A DNA stretch of 64,000 nt from Takakia lepidozioides (GCA_030704615.1 CM060733.1:37512001-37576000), one strand, 5' to 3'; counted from the first letter of the stretch, positions 9,975-21,656 are shown. The notes: generated by a model from the sequence alone, not told the origin. Numbers and translations: made by a program.

Positions 9975-12900
9975 ATGGACTCCCGCGTTTGGGTAAACGT
10001 GTACTTCGATCCTGATTATCTGAAAGCTAAAACACACTGCGACCAAGGATTTGCGATTGTCACTGAGCAGTACTTGTGTATGAAGTTCGGGCTCCGCCCT
10101 GGAACAATGTTTTTGGAAGAGGAGACGAAGGATGCTTATGGAAATTTTCTGGAAAGTGTCATCATTCTGCATGCAGATTTCGGAAAGGGCAAATAGTGGC
10201 AGCTCCCAGCTTCTGAATCCATCCGGTACAGTGCAATTGTGAAATCGTGCCTAAAGAGTTCCCACGCTGGAACTTGGTTGATCCTCCTTCCACAAGAGGG
10301 TCTGGCGTGCAAGATGTGAAGTCTGCCATGAAGGATGTGGGCACCTCTTCACAAGCAGAGAAGCCCAAACATGTGAAAAGGGAAATCCAGGAAAACTGGG
10401 AAATAGTCGTCCACGACTTATCCAGTGACGATGAAGACTGTATGGTCCTTCCATCGTATGTTTCGAAGTCGTCAGTCACTAGGAGTGTTCAGAAGTTGGC
10501 AAACAATGAGCACACACCCTCCGACTCAACTTTCGTCCGCTCAGTAATCGACATATTGCGGAGGATGAAGACAACAGGTTCCCGCTCCAGTGACCTTCTT
10601 AGGTTGATTACGACAAAACTCCAATCCATTATGTGGAAACTTTGCCTGAAGTTGTGGATGGGAATGCTATCTACGAGTTCCCTCCAGTGCCGGAAGGCGC
10701 AGGGCCAGACGGCATGCTCGCATGAATGAACAAGAAACATGACGGCCACCCTTGGTGTGTCACCAAAACTTCATCGTCCAACCTGGGTGATGGAGTTCGA
10801 GTGAGATATGTATTGTGTGCTGGGCATCTTAAATGTTTATCGAGCACATGTTACCATTACACGAGCAAAGGCACCCGGAATGAGACTGACTGGATTGGCA
10901 ATTCGTCGACCCCATTTTGGCCTCAAGGTAGAGTTCCTGCAGGGACGTTCAAGTGTGCCCATTGCAACGCAACCCCTACGTGTATGGCAGTGTGCAACGC
11001 CAAGCAATACTACGTCGGGACCGTCGGCCCAGCGTGCACCAGAGCATGCATTCACATCGGAAAGCATGACCACCCCGTCGCCAGAGGCAATTACAGAGTC
11101 GCTTTTCAACAAGCCCACGATATTATCAAGGAGGAGGTGAGGTTCAGGCCAGGAGCAAAACCAAAGCAGATACAGCTCGCATCCGCACATAGAATTGCAA
11201 TTGGCAGAATAATGTCGGAGGACGGAAGCACAAGAGAGAAGCTGGGCGAGGGGGACATGAAGGAGCTGCTGGAAGCTGTCTCCCATGTGTGTAGCCCCAA
11301 TGTCAAGAACCACATTGTCGGCTGCAAGAAACGAATCGGAAGAGGATCAGACGTGCACTCCATCTTGGAAGTGAAGCGCACATGCGGCTACGACTTCATC
11401 CAGGGCAGCTGATTTCCTGGTCAAGGCTCAGAGACGGACAGGTGCTTCATATTTAAGATGTCAACGTGCGGACCGGGGAGCGGTGTCGATTTGGTGAAGC
11501 GGATGACGAGTGGAGACCTCTCAAATTGTTGGGTCATATTCGACCACATCAGGCGAATTACCAACCACGATTGGGTGACAATGGGGGCACATGTATACGA
11601 CCCACATTGCAGAAAGTTGATGACCATTGCTATCTGCGAAATGAAAGGAGAAGACACAGATTCGGAGTTGCATATGTGGCGCGGAATTAATGAGCAAATG
11701 GGGAGAGCGAAGTTGCCCCCTCCCGATTTTAGGGGCTTCATGGCTGACAATGCCCAAGCGAACTGGGCTGCAGTGAGGAGGGTATATGGGGACGACCCAA
11801 AGACTCCAATGGAAGGTAAGGAGAGATCTTGCGGGTTCCACTTCATGCAGAGTTTGATGCAAAACACGAAAAGGTTCGTGGCGTCACGCCACCGGCAGGA
11901 TCATATCAGTATGTGGCTTGCGTGGAAAAATGCGAATTCCATCGACGAGGCGGAGACCGAGTTTGCAACCATACGCGCCTAGTGGGTGTCTTCAGGGGCA
12001 GTGGATGTAAAAGATCAGCCAGAACTGCAAACGTGGCTTGCGTGGTGGTACTATAGATTCCGCCAGTTTGGAGACTACATGAGACAGGTAACACATTTCT
12101 GTACTTGACAATTGTTCTGTTTTGTGCTTGGACATTATCCACAATAAGTGACATTTCTAATTTCCTTCAACAGGACATGAGCTTGGAGGATGACACAGAT
12201 ATGCCGACAACGAACATGGCCGAATCGGTGCACTCTTCCTAACGTGCTTCCTTTGCGGCACATCTCGTTGACATGTTGACAGCAACAATAGAAGATATTG
12301 TGAGAGCCATCATACAACAATCTCGTTACTACCAGTTTCTGGGAGGAAAGCAATGGGGTATCGGACCAGACAGGCAGGAGATGTTGATGAGGGCGGCGCA
12401 TCGTTCAACCGATCCCAAAAAATGGACTGTTGCATTGCGGGAAATAATAAGGTCAACGCCGTTACACAGTCGGGGGAACTGCCTAGAGGGCGATGTCCGC
12501 AACCGGCCGGTGAAGAGAAGAATTGAGGACATGCCCGGAGGCGACGGTGATTCATGGAGACTAGATATGAACATCCGCACTCAACCTCGGGGCGCAACGA
12601 TGTTGCGTCCCACGCCTCCTCCCAGCATGACTCATACCCCCTCTTCTGCAACATCCATGGAATCGCTGCCAGATTCGGGACAACATGCCGAGGATGAGCA
12701 TGCTGCTCCTATTATCGTTACCCAATACAACATTCCAATCGTGGAGCAAGATGTGTCGGCCTCGCAGTGGAGAATTGCACGGACCCGTCCGTCATTTCAT
12801 GGCAAATGTTGTGCTGTTCGTGTCGACACCAACCAGAGATGCAATGAGATGATTCGGAGGAGCCCGCAGGGCAGTGTGCCTGCCCCTTGCTTCACAGGGA

Positions 12901-13065
12901 GATTTGTGTGCGCAAAGTTTGTGGAGGCCACACTGAAGGAGTTTTGGTTCTGCAGGCACGACATCATGTCGTGCCTGTTCGGCAAGCCCAAGTATGGTGT
13001 ACAAGGCATGCCTGAACCACCAGCAGTCTGGCCTGTGGCAACTGGTACAGATCTGACGCTCTAGG
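9975..13065 (+). pseudogene. MULE transposase, copy A (decayed)
   Basis: The start at 9975 (MDSRVWVNVYFDPDYL) is aligned with copy B. A zinc-binding N-terminal region follows, with HDGHPWC, CAGHLKC, FKCAHC and ACIHIGKHDH, like WRKY/GCM or FLYWCH fingers. The DDE core contains MSTCGPGSGVDLVKRMTSGD, FRGFMADNAQANWAAVRRVY and the MULE signature RSCGFHFMQSL (C-x2-H). An intron near 12,090-12,174 is at the same place as in copy B. Over about 133 core residues the copies agree at roughly 83% by eye. Premature stops are TGA 11,410, TAG 11,980 and TAA 12,240, where copy B has Arg, Trp and Trp; frameshifts occur near 10.2 and 10.73 kb. No SWIM finger is found before the end at 13,065. Confidence 0.8.
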
Positions 13066-13616
13066 AAGTGCAGGGTTTTGATTGGTAGAGAGGATAGACA
13101 TTCCATGAAATCCAATTCCCAGTCGTCATCCTCCTCCCACGAGAAGCTCTTCGCCCCGCATACCGGTGGGTGACCCCGCAGCTTGGCCCACCCATCGGTG
13201 GGGGAAACTGAAAAGACGGCGGCCACCAACAAAGGCGAACGACACCAGGATGGCCAACGCTCTTGCAATGCCCTGCATAGTGCAAGGTTGCAGGGATGTT
13301 CCTCACCCCGGGATGGGACGCATATTTTAGTTGTCAACAGCCGGGTCTGCAGTGGTTTCGGAAGTCATTGATTTTTTCACTCCATCCATTTTAAAGCACT
13401 GACACACGACACGTGTCCATGCTGAGAGTGTCGACATAATCTCCAATATCATCCACGGACCACCGGCTTACACGTCTCCACTACAAAACGAAAGTGCCAT
13501 GATAAAATGAAGAGCCTAATTTCTACACGACGTCTCCACATGCATGCTAGGAACACTGAACTGCTTTCCTATAGTCTTCTCACTGCCAGCAATGTCTATG
13601 CCCAGGCGAACGAAAT
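13066..13616. other. No gene recognised
   Basis: Space between the end of MULE A and the tnpA-like pseudogene. It should hold the truncation point of MULE A; no terminal repeat was found. Confidence 0.4.
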
Positions 13617-14780
13617 CTAAGCCCTCTTCATGTTCTTCTCTGGCCAAAGACAATTCAGACCGACGACATCCTCCAACATTGTTTGCGGTGGGACCTCTTC
13701 CTCGTTAGGGTGAGGCAAGACACAATTGGCAATATAGATATAATTTACCTCAACCCGCCACAATCCCTCAAGTATAGCATGGCAGTGATATGTATCTTTG
13801 CCAGGCACACCAGTGACAATTCCACTGGCAGCCCTGTGTCGTGGTAAATGAGGATCATACAGGCTGATTTTGTCCTTCAAACCCTGCTCTTCCAACCCTC
13901 GATGGGTTGGTAACATTGGATTGTGCTCTCTTCATGTTCTCACTCTCTTTCTTGCCCTTGGGGGAATCCCTGTACTTCACCAATGCATCCCAATGCAGGA
14001 CTCTACACTCGAAGGGCATGGACCTCCAGCCAACCACACCAGCTTTAACTTTTGGCGGTGTACTTTTATAATCCTCCCACATGCTTTCTGGAACTTGTCA
14101 ACGCTCACAAGTTTAGGATAGTACTCAAACTCCGCGTCCATGGATTCCTTAACCTTGGCCATGTCACTGGGTTCCTACTTGTCTGCTAGCAAAATGCTAG
14201 GATCAAGATATCTGATGCAGAGTCCCCGCAAGGAGCTCTGCCAATATTTCTTCCCCTCACACCCCTGGTCTACTTCCCCCTTAGAGTTTAGTTGTACCTT
14301 GTGCAGCTTCAGCCCAACAGATTTGCGGGCTTTCGCATCAGTTTCATGTTCCTTTGCAGCCAGCCTTTTTTGTCTTTTTTTGTTTGCAACCTGCGACGCC
14401 ACATCCCCTTGCTGTGTGGAATCTTGATCATCACCAGCAGGGGGGGGTGAATGGAGGAGCAACACCATTAAAAGGGGGGCCTGCCCACTGCCCACCAGCG
14501 GTGTTGCATGGAGGGCCCCAAGTTTGGGCACCTCCTTGTACCCAAGCTCCTTGGGGTCCTCCATTGGACCCACTTGGAATCCATGACCACGTGTTCGTCA
14601 TTTGTGGAGGGGCCATGGGCTGCTGCAAGGTAGGTGGTCCTTGCTGCAGCCACGTTTGCCCACCTCTGGATTGCACCCATGGGCCATTCAGGCCTTGTTG
14701 CACCCATGTCGTAGGTGGACCAGTAGCATTCGCCACAGCCTCAGTCCCCCCTTCCTTTGCTCGCTTTGATGCAGCCTAAC
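13617..14780 (-). pseudogene. tnpA-like CACTA protein (Transposase_24 type) with frameshifts
   Basis: The N-terminal part (14,775-14,430) is rich in Gln, Gly, Trp and Pro, for example NATGPPTTWVQQGLNGPW. The middle has VANKKRQKRLAAKEHETDAK. The C-terminal part has SMDAEFEYYPKLVSVDKFQK, then in another frame LHWDALVKYRDSPKGKKESE and NPSRVGRAGFEG, and in a third frame a region with GVPGKDTYHCHAILEG and VLPHPNEEEVPP. This is the order of plant Ptta/En-Spm proteins: Transposase_24 followed by a beta-rich tail. At least three frame changes make it dead or spliced in a way I cannot see. It ends about 250 bp left of the Pack-CACTA and is outside that element. Confidence 0.6.
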
Positions 14781-15028
14781 ACAAGCCCCTCCACCCCACA
14801 AAGTTAGCAATTATGGAAAATAGGGTCAACCGGGCAACGAACAAGGTTGGCAGTTCGTGAACGCATACAAACCTTGGCCCAACGTGCCAAAAAAAAGTTT
14901 GGCATCCAATGGCGTGAATGCATGAAATGTCATGCTCTGGTGCCCTAGCAATGTCCCACATCCATTCAGTATTAAAACCCTAACACATGCTCTAACCCTT
15001 TGAAATTTAATCCATGGGTCAATCCATA

Positions 15029-15031
15029 CAT
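15029..15031. other. Target site duplication CAT, left
   Basis: CAT directly precedes the left CACTA terminus and is repeated at 21,657-21,659. Three-base duplications are typical of CACTA insertion. Confidence 0.8.
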
Positions 15032-15420
15032 CACTACAACAGATGAGCGTTTTCATGACTGCACATATGACTATTTTTTCAGTCCTATATGCGTTCATGA
15101 CTACATCACTTTGTAGTGAAAAAAACCCTGTCATAGCGACTAGTCTTTAGGACTGCATTTTGCAAGTCATAGCCGTGACTGCGTGCGTGGCACCTGGAGT
15201 CATGCATAAGAGAGTGATGTAGTTACAACTCTATGACTTACATACGACTAACTATATGACTACATTGTCTGATGAGCGTTGCCTACATGGAGAGGCTTTA
15301 GAGGAACACGTGCACCACTGCGCAAGCGACACGTTACGACACCTATTGCACTTCAGATGTGACATGTGGCACTTAGACATAATATATGACTAGCATATAT
15401 GGCAGGGTTTATGCCACGTG
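15032..15420. repeat. Left subterminal repeats of the Pack-CACTA
   Basis: Short motifs such as CATGACT, TATGACT, AGTCATA and GACTACAT recur in both orientations. The tract after 15,420 is AT-rich with no gene. Confidence 0.7.
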
Positions 15421-15877
15421 TCATCAAGAATGTCTCTGAAAATAATTTAATAGTTATATTTGTAATTTTAAATTCTTAAACTTATATTTTATTTTTGAAA
15501 ACAGGGGATAGCAGCTTGGAAAATTTTAAATGGTATTATTGTTTAATATAATAATTTTATACAAAATAAAAATAGATTAAATGATTTAAATTCTTCATTA
15601 CATGGTGAAATTCTGATATAAAAACAGAATGGACCCCTCTTGCATACTAGCAACCACAAGGACATTCAAAATAGACAAGTACAGGGGAATACACGCTGTG
15701 TAAATTATACTACAAAAATTCAAATGAGACCAATGTCCCAATGGACACCTCAAAGGCCACAAGGTCCAAAAATCCATGCCTGAAAAGGTCCAGTAAGCAA
15801 AAAATAAGCAAGCCCACACATGGGCTGAATTGTTGTAATACTAGTTTGTTCTGGTGCTACTAGAATCAAGGACCATG
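15421..15877. other. AT-rich filler inside the Pack-CACTA
   Basis: No coding signal seen; AT-rich between 15,430 and 15,600. Confidence 0.4.
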
Positions 15878-16153
15878 TTAAACAGTGCAATACTTACGGC
15901 CGATTTGATAAGAGGGAAAAACAGGGTGAAATGTGTTGAAGAAGGTGCCTTGATTAACAGTGCTTGATTTGATCAATTGTGCCGCTGCTGCTGTGGCTTC
16001 CAGTTGACCATCTACCCATGCAGGTTTCTTGTACCTATCCTTCCACAGGGAATCATAGGTAATATGGAGCTTGAAATCCGGCCCTCTTGGATGAATCTGG
16101 ACCCACACATCTATCCTTGCTCCTTCAGCTATCCATGCCCCTGCACAAATCAT
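15878..16153 (-). pseudogene. Captured segment R, copy 1
   Basis: Open for 91 codons. It includes RIDVWVQIHPRGPDFKLHIT, YDSLWKDRYKKPAWVDGQLE and an alanine/glutamine run. The same segment recurs at about 18,690-18,860 and 20,215-20,469, so it was copied within the element. I do not recognise the protein. A flanking tract of the type GATAAGAGGG, AACAGG, TGAAATGTG, TTGAAGAA precedes each copy and also appears at the LINE end near 50.6 kb. Confidence 0.45.
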
Positions 16154-16535
16154 GCATACATCCTCGCCTTGCTGCTAGCAGCTGACAATGACAGCCTAGA
16201 ATTGCTTGAGCAAACACCCCAACCCTACTTATCACACTAGTTCCTATGCTGACTTGCGTCTTCTTCCAATAGGCATTCACCTTTTGCCTCGATTGTTCCA
16301 CCATTGACTGAGGTCGGGAACGTATTCATCCTAGAGCTTCTCCTCGAGTCTCTATTATCTATTTATTGATACTTTCCTGTCGACCACATTGGCAGTAACA
16401 TGTCAAAATCACTCCAAAACTACCATAGATCCACCAACGAGCTAACTTGCAGAATTCAACATTAAATTTAGGGACGACTCTGATAGCAGGGGAAAACAAG
16501 GTGAAATATGTTGAAGAATGTACCTTCATTAGCAG

Positions 16536-18430
16536 CGCCTTGTTTTATGAATTGTGCTATTGCTGCTGCTGTTTCCAGTTGACCATCTACCCACTTGTAG
16601 CCGCTGTGAGCTATTGAAGAAGGTGCCCCCTTCCCCCATCATTTGATCATAGGTCTCCATACCATGTCCCTGCTCTGCATACCCTGCAAGCATCGTGTTC
16701 CATGACACCACACCTCGTTCAGCCATAGAGTTGAAAACTCCCTTCGCATCCTTAATGCACCCACATTTCGCATACATGTCCACCAGGGCAGTGTTCAGAA
16801 TGACATCTGGTACAATTCCAGCTTTGATGATGTCACCATGGACCTCTTTCCCCTTTTCCAGAGGTCCCAGGCTTGCACACGCATTGCAAACACAAACAAA
16901 CGTGATGTGGTTGGGCTTCACCCCTTCGTGCAACATTTGCTCATAGGTCTCCAAAGCATTCCTACCACACCCATGCTTGGTAAATCCTGCCAACATTATA
17001 TTCCACGTGATCAAAGATCATTGAGACATTCTGTTGAAAACTTCGTGAGCATGCATGCATGATGCTCCTGCACTTAACATACATGTTTGCTCCTGCACCC
17101 ACATTTTGCATACATGTCCACCAGGGTATTGTTCAAAATGACATTTGGTACAATTCCAGCCCTGATGATGTCGCCATGGACCTCTTTGCAAGCCCTTTTC
17201 CAGAGCTGCCATGGCTGTGTTCAGAATGACATTTGGTACAATTCCAACTTTGATGATGTCACCATTCACCTCTTTGCCCTTTTCCAGGGCTGCCAAGCTT
17301 GCACAAACATTGCGAGTGCACACAAACGTGATGTGGTCGGGCTTCACCCCTTCGCACATCATTTGCTCATACGTCTCCAAAGCCTCCATCCCGCGCCCCT
17401 GCTGTGCATTCACTGCGAGCATCGCACTCCACGACACCACATTTGGTTCAGCCATATTGTTGATCACTCCCTTTGCATCCTTGATGCTCCCACATTTGGC
17501 ATACAAGTCCACCAGGGCTGTGTTCAGGATCACATCTGGTATGATTCCAGCTCTGACGATGTCGCCATGCACCTCTTTGCCCTTTTCCAGGGCTGCCAAG
17601 CTTGCACACGCACTGCAAACGCACACAAACGTGATGTGGTCGAGCTTCATCCCTTCACACATCATTTGCTCATACGTCTCCAAAGCCTCCATCCCGCGCC
17701 CCTGCTGTGTATACCCTGCAAGCATCGCACTCCATGACACCACATTTCGTTCAGCCATATTGTTGAACACTCCATTTGCATCCTCGATGCTCCCACATTT
17801 GGCATACATGTCCACCAGGGCAGTGTTCAGGATCACATCTGGTACGATTCCAGCTCTGACGATGTCACCATGCACCTCTTTGCCCTTTTCCAGGGCTGCT
17901 AGGCTTGCACGCACACTGCAAACGCACACAAACGTGATGTGGGTCGGGCTTCATCCCTTCACACATCATTTGCTCATACATCTCCAAAGCCTCCATCCCG
18001 CGCCCCTACTGTGTATACCCTGCGAGCATCGCACTCCACGACACCACATTTCGTTCAACCATATTGTTGAACACTCCCTTTGCAACCTCGATGCTCCCAC
18101 ATTTGGCATACATGTCCACCATGGCAGTGTTCAGGATCACATCTGGTACGATTCCAGCTCTGACGATGTCACCATGCACCTCTTTGCCCTTTTCTAGGGC
18201 TGCTAGGCTTGCACACGCACTGCAAACGCACACAAACGTGATGTGGTCGGGCTTCACCCCTTCCCCCATCATTTGCTCATAGGTCTCCAAAGCATTTCTA
18301 CCACACCCATGCTTGGTAAATCCTCCCAACATTATATTCCACGTGATCAAAGATCATTGAGGCATTCTGTTGAACACTTGGTGAGCATCCATGATGCTCC
18401 CGCACTTAACATACATGTTGACAAGGGTGT
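16536..18430 (-). pseudogene. PLS-type pentatricopeptide repeat (PPR) pseudogene with tandem triplet duplications
   Basis: Minus-strand frames spell repeated PPR motifs: LVDMYAKCGSIEDANGVFNN, VVSWSAMLAGYTQQGRGMEA, EGVKPDHITFVCVCSACASL and ALEKGKEVHGDIVRAG. A DNA unit of about 303 bp (about 101 codons, one P-L-S triplet) recurs four or more times with phase marks near 17,271, 17,574, 17,876 and 18,181. PLS proteins normally bind organellar RNA. Here there is no targeting peptide or E/DYW tail in view, and stops or frame changes fall near 18,010, 17,940, 17,100 and 17,015. It is captured cargo of the Pack-CACTA and close in sequence to the fragment at 63-64 kb. Confidence 0.8.
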
Positions 18431-18689
18431 TGAGGAGAAAAACATTTGGCGTGAATCCACTTTGGATAATGTGAGTTTGCACCTGCTTTTCAGCTTCCAG
18501 GCCTTTCACCTTGATGCACTTATGCAAGAGACAGACATATGTATCTGAATCTGCTGAAATGCCTCATTGGTTTAAAGTCTATAGAGCCTCTGTCAGTCTA
18601 CATGCCTCACAAAGCATCTTCACATGCCCATAAGTGCCAGAAGAGACATTGTGGACTCCCTCTCTTGATCCGCTTCCAGAAGCTGTGGT

Positions 18690-18860
18690 CACGGTTCAGG
18701 TGCCTGGTTTTATCAACTGTGCCGCTGCAGCTGCTGCCTTCAGTTGACCATCTACCCATGCAGGTTTCTTGTGGCTATTGATCCACAGGGAATCATAGGT
18801 AATTTTGTGCTTGAAATCTGGCCCTCTTGGAAGAATCTGTACCCACTCTCTATCCCTGCT
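18690..18860 (-). pseudogene. Captured segment R, copy 2
   Basis: Shorter, more decayed copy of the segment at 15,878-16,153, recognised by the shared tract CTTCAGTTGACCATCTACCC near 18,740-18,760 and the same following order. It adjoins the PPR pseudogene. Confidence 0.4.
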
Positions 18861-19291
18861 TCTTCAACTATCCATGCGTCTGCACAAATCATGCATTCAT
18901 CCTTGCCTTGCTGCTAGCAGCTGACAATAACAGCCTAGACACCCAACTCAGCTTATGACCCTAATTCCTATGTTGAATTGCGTCGTTACTCTCTGTAATC
19001 TAACAGACATTCACCTTTTTGCCTCGATTGTCTCACCGTTAATTGGGGTCACAAAAGTATCCATTCCACAGCTTCTCCTCATCTCTGTTACATACTTTCT
19101 TGTTGTCACATTGGCAGTATCATGTCAAACTCGCTGCAAACTAGATTCACTCAACCAGCTAACTTGCAGAATTCAACATGGAAATTTAGGGCCGATTCTG
19201 TGATTGGAAAGAGAACCCAGAGGGATGGAATGGAAGCAGCAGCATGGGTGTGTCTCTGATGCATCAATAGACAGCGGTCAGACCAAGCTCT
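18861..19291. other. Filler inside the Pack-CACTA
   Basis: Shares a module with 16,340-16,510 and 20,700-20,830 (words such as ACATTGGCAGTA and GCTAACTTGCAGAATTCAAC). No coding sequence recognised. Confidence 0.4.
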
Positions 19292-19939
19292 ATGACCCAA
19301 ACCCAGAGTGAGCACAATGGCTTTGTAAGGCCACTACCTACAGGGCATATTCAATACTACAATGAGGATCCGCAAGCATCAGATACCATGTGCAAATCAA
19401 AAAACAACAAAGGTGGTGAAGGTGTGCAACCTGCCAAAGAGAGGGCGGAGTTGAGGAAGGATGAAGCAACTACAGACATTGGGAAATGCTCTGATGCGGG
19501 CAGAAGGGAAGACCCTGGCCCTGTCGGGGTTCAGCTGGCAGAAGAACAAGTTGCTGACAGCAACAACATGGAAGCAGAGTGGATACAAGTTGATTTTGAC
19601 AAACCTGAGTCCATCAGACAAGGCATCAGAAGGCCCAAACAAAGAACATTGTGCAAAATCTGTAATAACATGAGACACAGTCGTCACACACTAACCCAAC
19701 ATGGGTCTTGGCAACCTTTCAGCAAAGCTGAAACAATCACAGAAGCAAAGAAAGGGGCAGAACCTCAAGGGAAGATGTATGGAGTACCTTTTGCAGTGAT
19801 CAATGAGTACATAGAAGGAGGAGAAGCTTACCCACTGCCAAGCACGGAGTACATGATGCAACCAACAGCACAAGTATCATGTCAGTTCACTCATAATGAG
19901 TGGAGGCACTGGATGAGTTGGACGAGATATACCATATAA
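19292..19939 (+). CDS. Hypothetical protein inside the Pack-CACTA (215 aa)
   Basis: Longest clean plus-strand frame in the element: a hydrophilic protein with EPQGKMYGVPFAVINEYIEG, a possible C-x2-C near TLCKICNNMRHSRH and no membrane segment. I do not recognise it. It could be a captured gene piece or a LINE-like ORF1 relic. Expression from inside the transposon is possible but not shown by the sequence. Confidence 0.35.
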   Translation: MTQTQSEHNGFVRPLPTGHIQYYNEDPQASDTMCKSKNNKGGEGVQPAKERAELRKDEATTDIGKCSDAGRREDPGPVGVQLAEEQVADSNNMEAEWIQVDFDKPESIRQGIRRPKQRTLCKICNNMRHSRHTLTQHGSWQPFSKAETITEAKKGAEPQGKMYGVPFAVINEYIEGGEAYPLPSTEYMMQPTAQVSCQFTHNEWRHWMSWTRYTI

Positions 19940-19982
19940 GTGATCACACTCCAATAAGACTACAACAACACCCCACATCAAC

Positions 19983-20285
19983 ATGTTGACATGGGGAAGT
20001 GCAAAGAAGGCCGAAATAGGGGATGGGATGCCTATTCTGCAGAAATCCAGCCAAGACATCAATGATTTAAGGCAAAAACATGGATTTGGTGAAGGAGAAT
20101 GCATTGGCATGGACAACATCTACAGCTCAACAGGGTTTGAGCGCCAACCAGAGATATTCATGGGAGAGGGTGACAAAAGCGAGGAAGAAGCCAAAACACA
20201 AAGCCTTGACGCATTCACTGAAGACTGGGCAGACAAACAGATAAGAGAAGACAGCTCGCAAGAAACGGATAAGAGGGAAAAATAG
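19983..20285 (+). CDS. Hypothetical protein inside the Pack-CACTA (100 aa)
   Basis: Acidic, hydrophilic frame ending EDSSQETDKREK, starting 44 bp after the 215-codon frame and possibly once joined to it. No family recognised. Its end runs into captured segment R copy 3 on the other strand, which lowers confidence. Confidence 0.25.
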   Translation: MLTWGSAKKAEIGDGMPILQKSSQDINDLRQKHGFGEGECIGMDNIYSSTGFERQPEIFMGEGDKSEEEAKTQSLDAFTEDWADKQIREDSSQETDKREK

Positions 20286-20469
20286 GGTGAAATGTGCTGA
20301 AGGAGGTGCCTTCAGTAGAAGTGCCTGACCTTATCAATTGTGCCACTGCTGCTGCCGCTTCCAGTTGACCATCTACCCATGTAAGTTTCTTGTAGCTATC
20401 CTTCCATAGGAAATCATAGGTAATGTGGAGCTTGAAATCCAGTCCTCTTGGATGAATCTGGACCCACAC
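20215..20469 (-). pseudogene. Captured segment R, copy 3
   Basis: Open for 84 codons with VQIHPRGLDFKLHITYDFLW and KKLTWVDGQLEAAAAVAQLI, clearly the same segment as copies 1 and 2. Confidence 0.45.
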
Positions 20470-21310
20470 TCTATCCCTGCTCCTTCAGCTATCCATGCCT
20501 CTGACAGCCTAGAATTCTACCAGCAAACACCCCAACCATACTGGTGTGGAGTACTTCCCCAAAACACCCCAACCCTACTTATCACAATCTGAAATGCATC
20601 TGCTTCTCTCTGTAGTCCAACAGGCATTCGCCTTTTTGTCTCCATTGTCCCACCATTGACTGGGGTCGAAAAGTGTGCACCCCAAAGCTTCTCCTCACCT
20701 CTATTATATGTTTTTGGATACTTCCCTGTTGCCACACTGGCAGTAACTTGCCAAAGTCACTCCAAACCACCACAAATCTACCCAACGACCTAACTTACAG
20801 AATTCAATATGCATCTTGCGGCCGAGTCTGATGAGAGGGCAACACAGGCTGAAATAGGTTGAAGAAGAAGGTGCCCTACCACATTGTCCTTGACCTGTCC
20901 TGACCCATGGAGGATTTGACCGTCCATCAACCTAAAATGACCTCTTGTGTGTGCTGCTTGTGTCTGTAGTCAGGTAATGTCGGATTGGTCTATGAGATCG
21001 AACCACTACGGCGTAGCTGAGTAGTCAGAGATTGAAACACGCCTGCTAAGACCAAGCTGACTCTCCCAAGAACGGCGAGCTCGCTTCTCCTCGTCTCCTC
21101 TCCTCCTCCTCTTCTCCTTCGTGCATCATTTGCTCAACGCCTCCATCCCACGCCCCTGCATATCCTGCTATCATCGCGTTCCATCCCTCGGCTATGTGGT
21201 GTGGCGCAGGAGACAAAAAAAATACCAAGTCCCAGCCCTCCTTTCTGATCACAATTACCCTAATGGGCAACCTTATTAGCAACTTTTTAACTTTTTTAAA
21301 CCTAATGGGC
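20470..21310. repeat. Module shared with the right-edge PPR locus
   Basis: From about 20,930 to 21,310 the sequence is the reverse complement, with changes, of about 62,870-63,280. The shared parts are the repeat AATGGGCAACCTTATTAGCA, a GYAGAWDGGVEQMM coding scrap and a tract with GGTTCGATCTCA. The earlier part repeats modules seen at 16.3-16.5, 19.1 and 50.5 kb. Confidence 0.55.
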
Positions 21311-21656
21311 AACCTTATTTGCATTATATGTGCCTTCAAAATGACACGTGTAGTGATGTAGTCGTATAAATAGAGCTGTGAAACCATCTTCAGTCATGGA
21401 GTCATAAGATTCCATGAAATGTCGTCCACGTGTAGTCAAACATATCACACTAGTCATATAAACCATTCCTGTCATCATGGTCAACAATGTTTGACCAATG
21501 CTCCCTAACTTTCCGGAGTCATGTAGTGAAATCCATTACTACAAAGTCATAAAACTATGACTGCAATGCATTTTAGCGCTCTTTAGCCATCTACCTAGTG
21601 CAGTTTTTATGACTCCGCCAAAGCCCTAGTCCTAAAAACGCTCATCTCTTGTAGTG
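21311..21656. repeat. Right subterminal repeats of the Pack-CACTA
   Basis: Many AGTCATA/TATGACT motifs in both orientations, ending in the terminus TTGTAGTG at 21,656 and followed by the CAT duplication at 21,657-21,659. Confidence 0.75.

Larger units (their letters stand above)
6480..13065. mobile_element. MULE copy A (right end not found)
   Basis: The left end AGGTTTACTATTTCATGAGC (6480-6499) matches the right terminus of MULE B at 37,834. Inside are a minus-strand accessory gene (6975-8060), a palindrome array (8460-9730) and a plus-strand MULE transposase pseudogene (9975-13,065). MULE B has the same divergent gene-array-gene order. The transposase ends before the SWIM finger that copy B keeps, and no matching right terminus was seen before the tnpA-like gene at 13.6 kb, so the right part is probably deleted. 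Confidence 0.65.
15032..21656. mobile_element. Pack-CACTA transposon, 6,625 bp, with captured PPR sequence
   Basis: The left terminus CACTACAACAGATGAGCGTT and the reverse complement of the right terminus CACTACAAGAGATGAGCGTT differ at one base. The element is flanked by CAT on both sides. About 350-400 bp inside each end is packed with TATGACT/AGTCATA repeats, the usual subterminal arrangement. No tnp2 or tnpA coding sequence is present, so it is non-autonomous. The cargo is a PPR pseudogene (minus), three copies of an unidentified segment, and two plus-strand open frames. Capture of host gene pieces by CACTA elements is known in plants. Confidence 0.88.

Noticed and set aside
17087-18282. 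Long plus-strand frames (up to 328 codons) over the PPR region
   Set aside because: They are antisense shadows of the minus-strand PPR repeats, which show clear family motifs.
20985-21045. tRNA-like sequence with GGTTCGATCTCA
   Set aside because: The acceptor ends GGTCT/AGACC pair but the T stem does not; at most a SINE relic.
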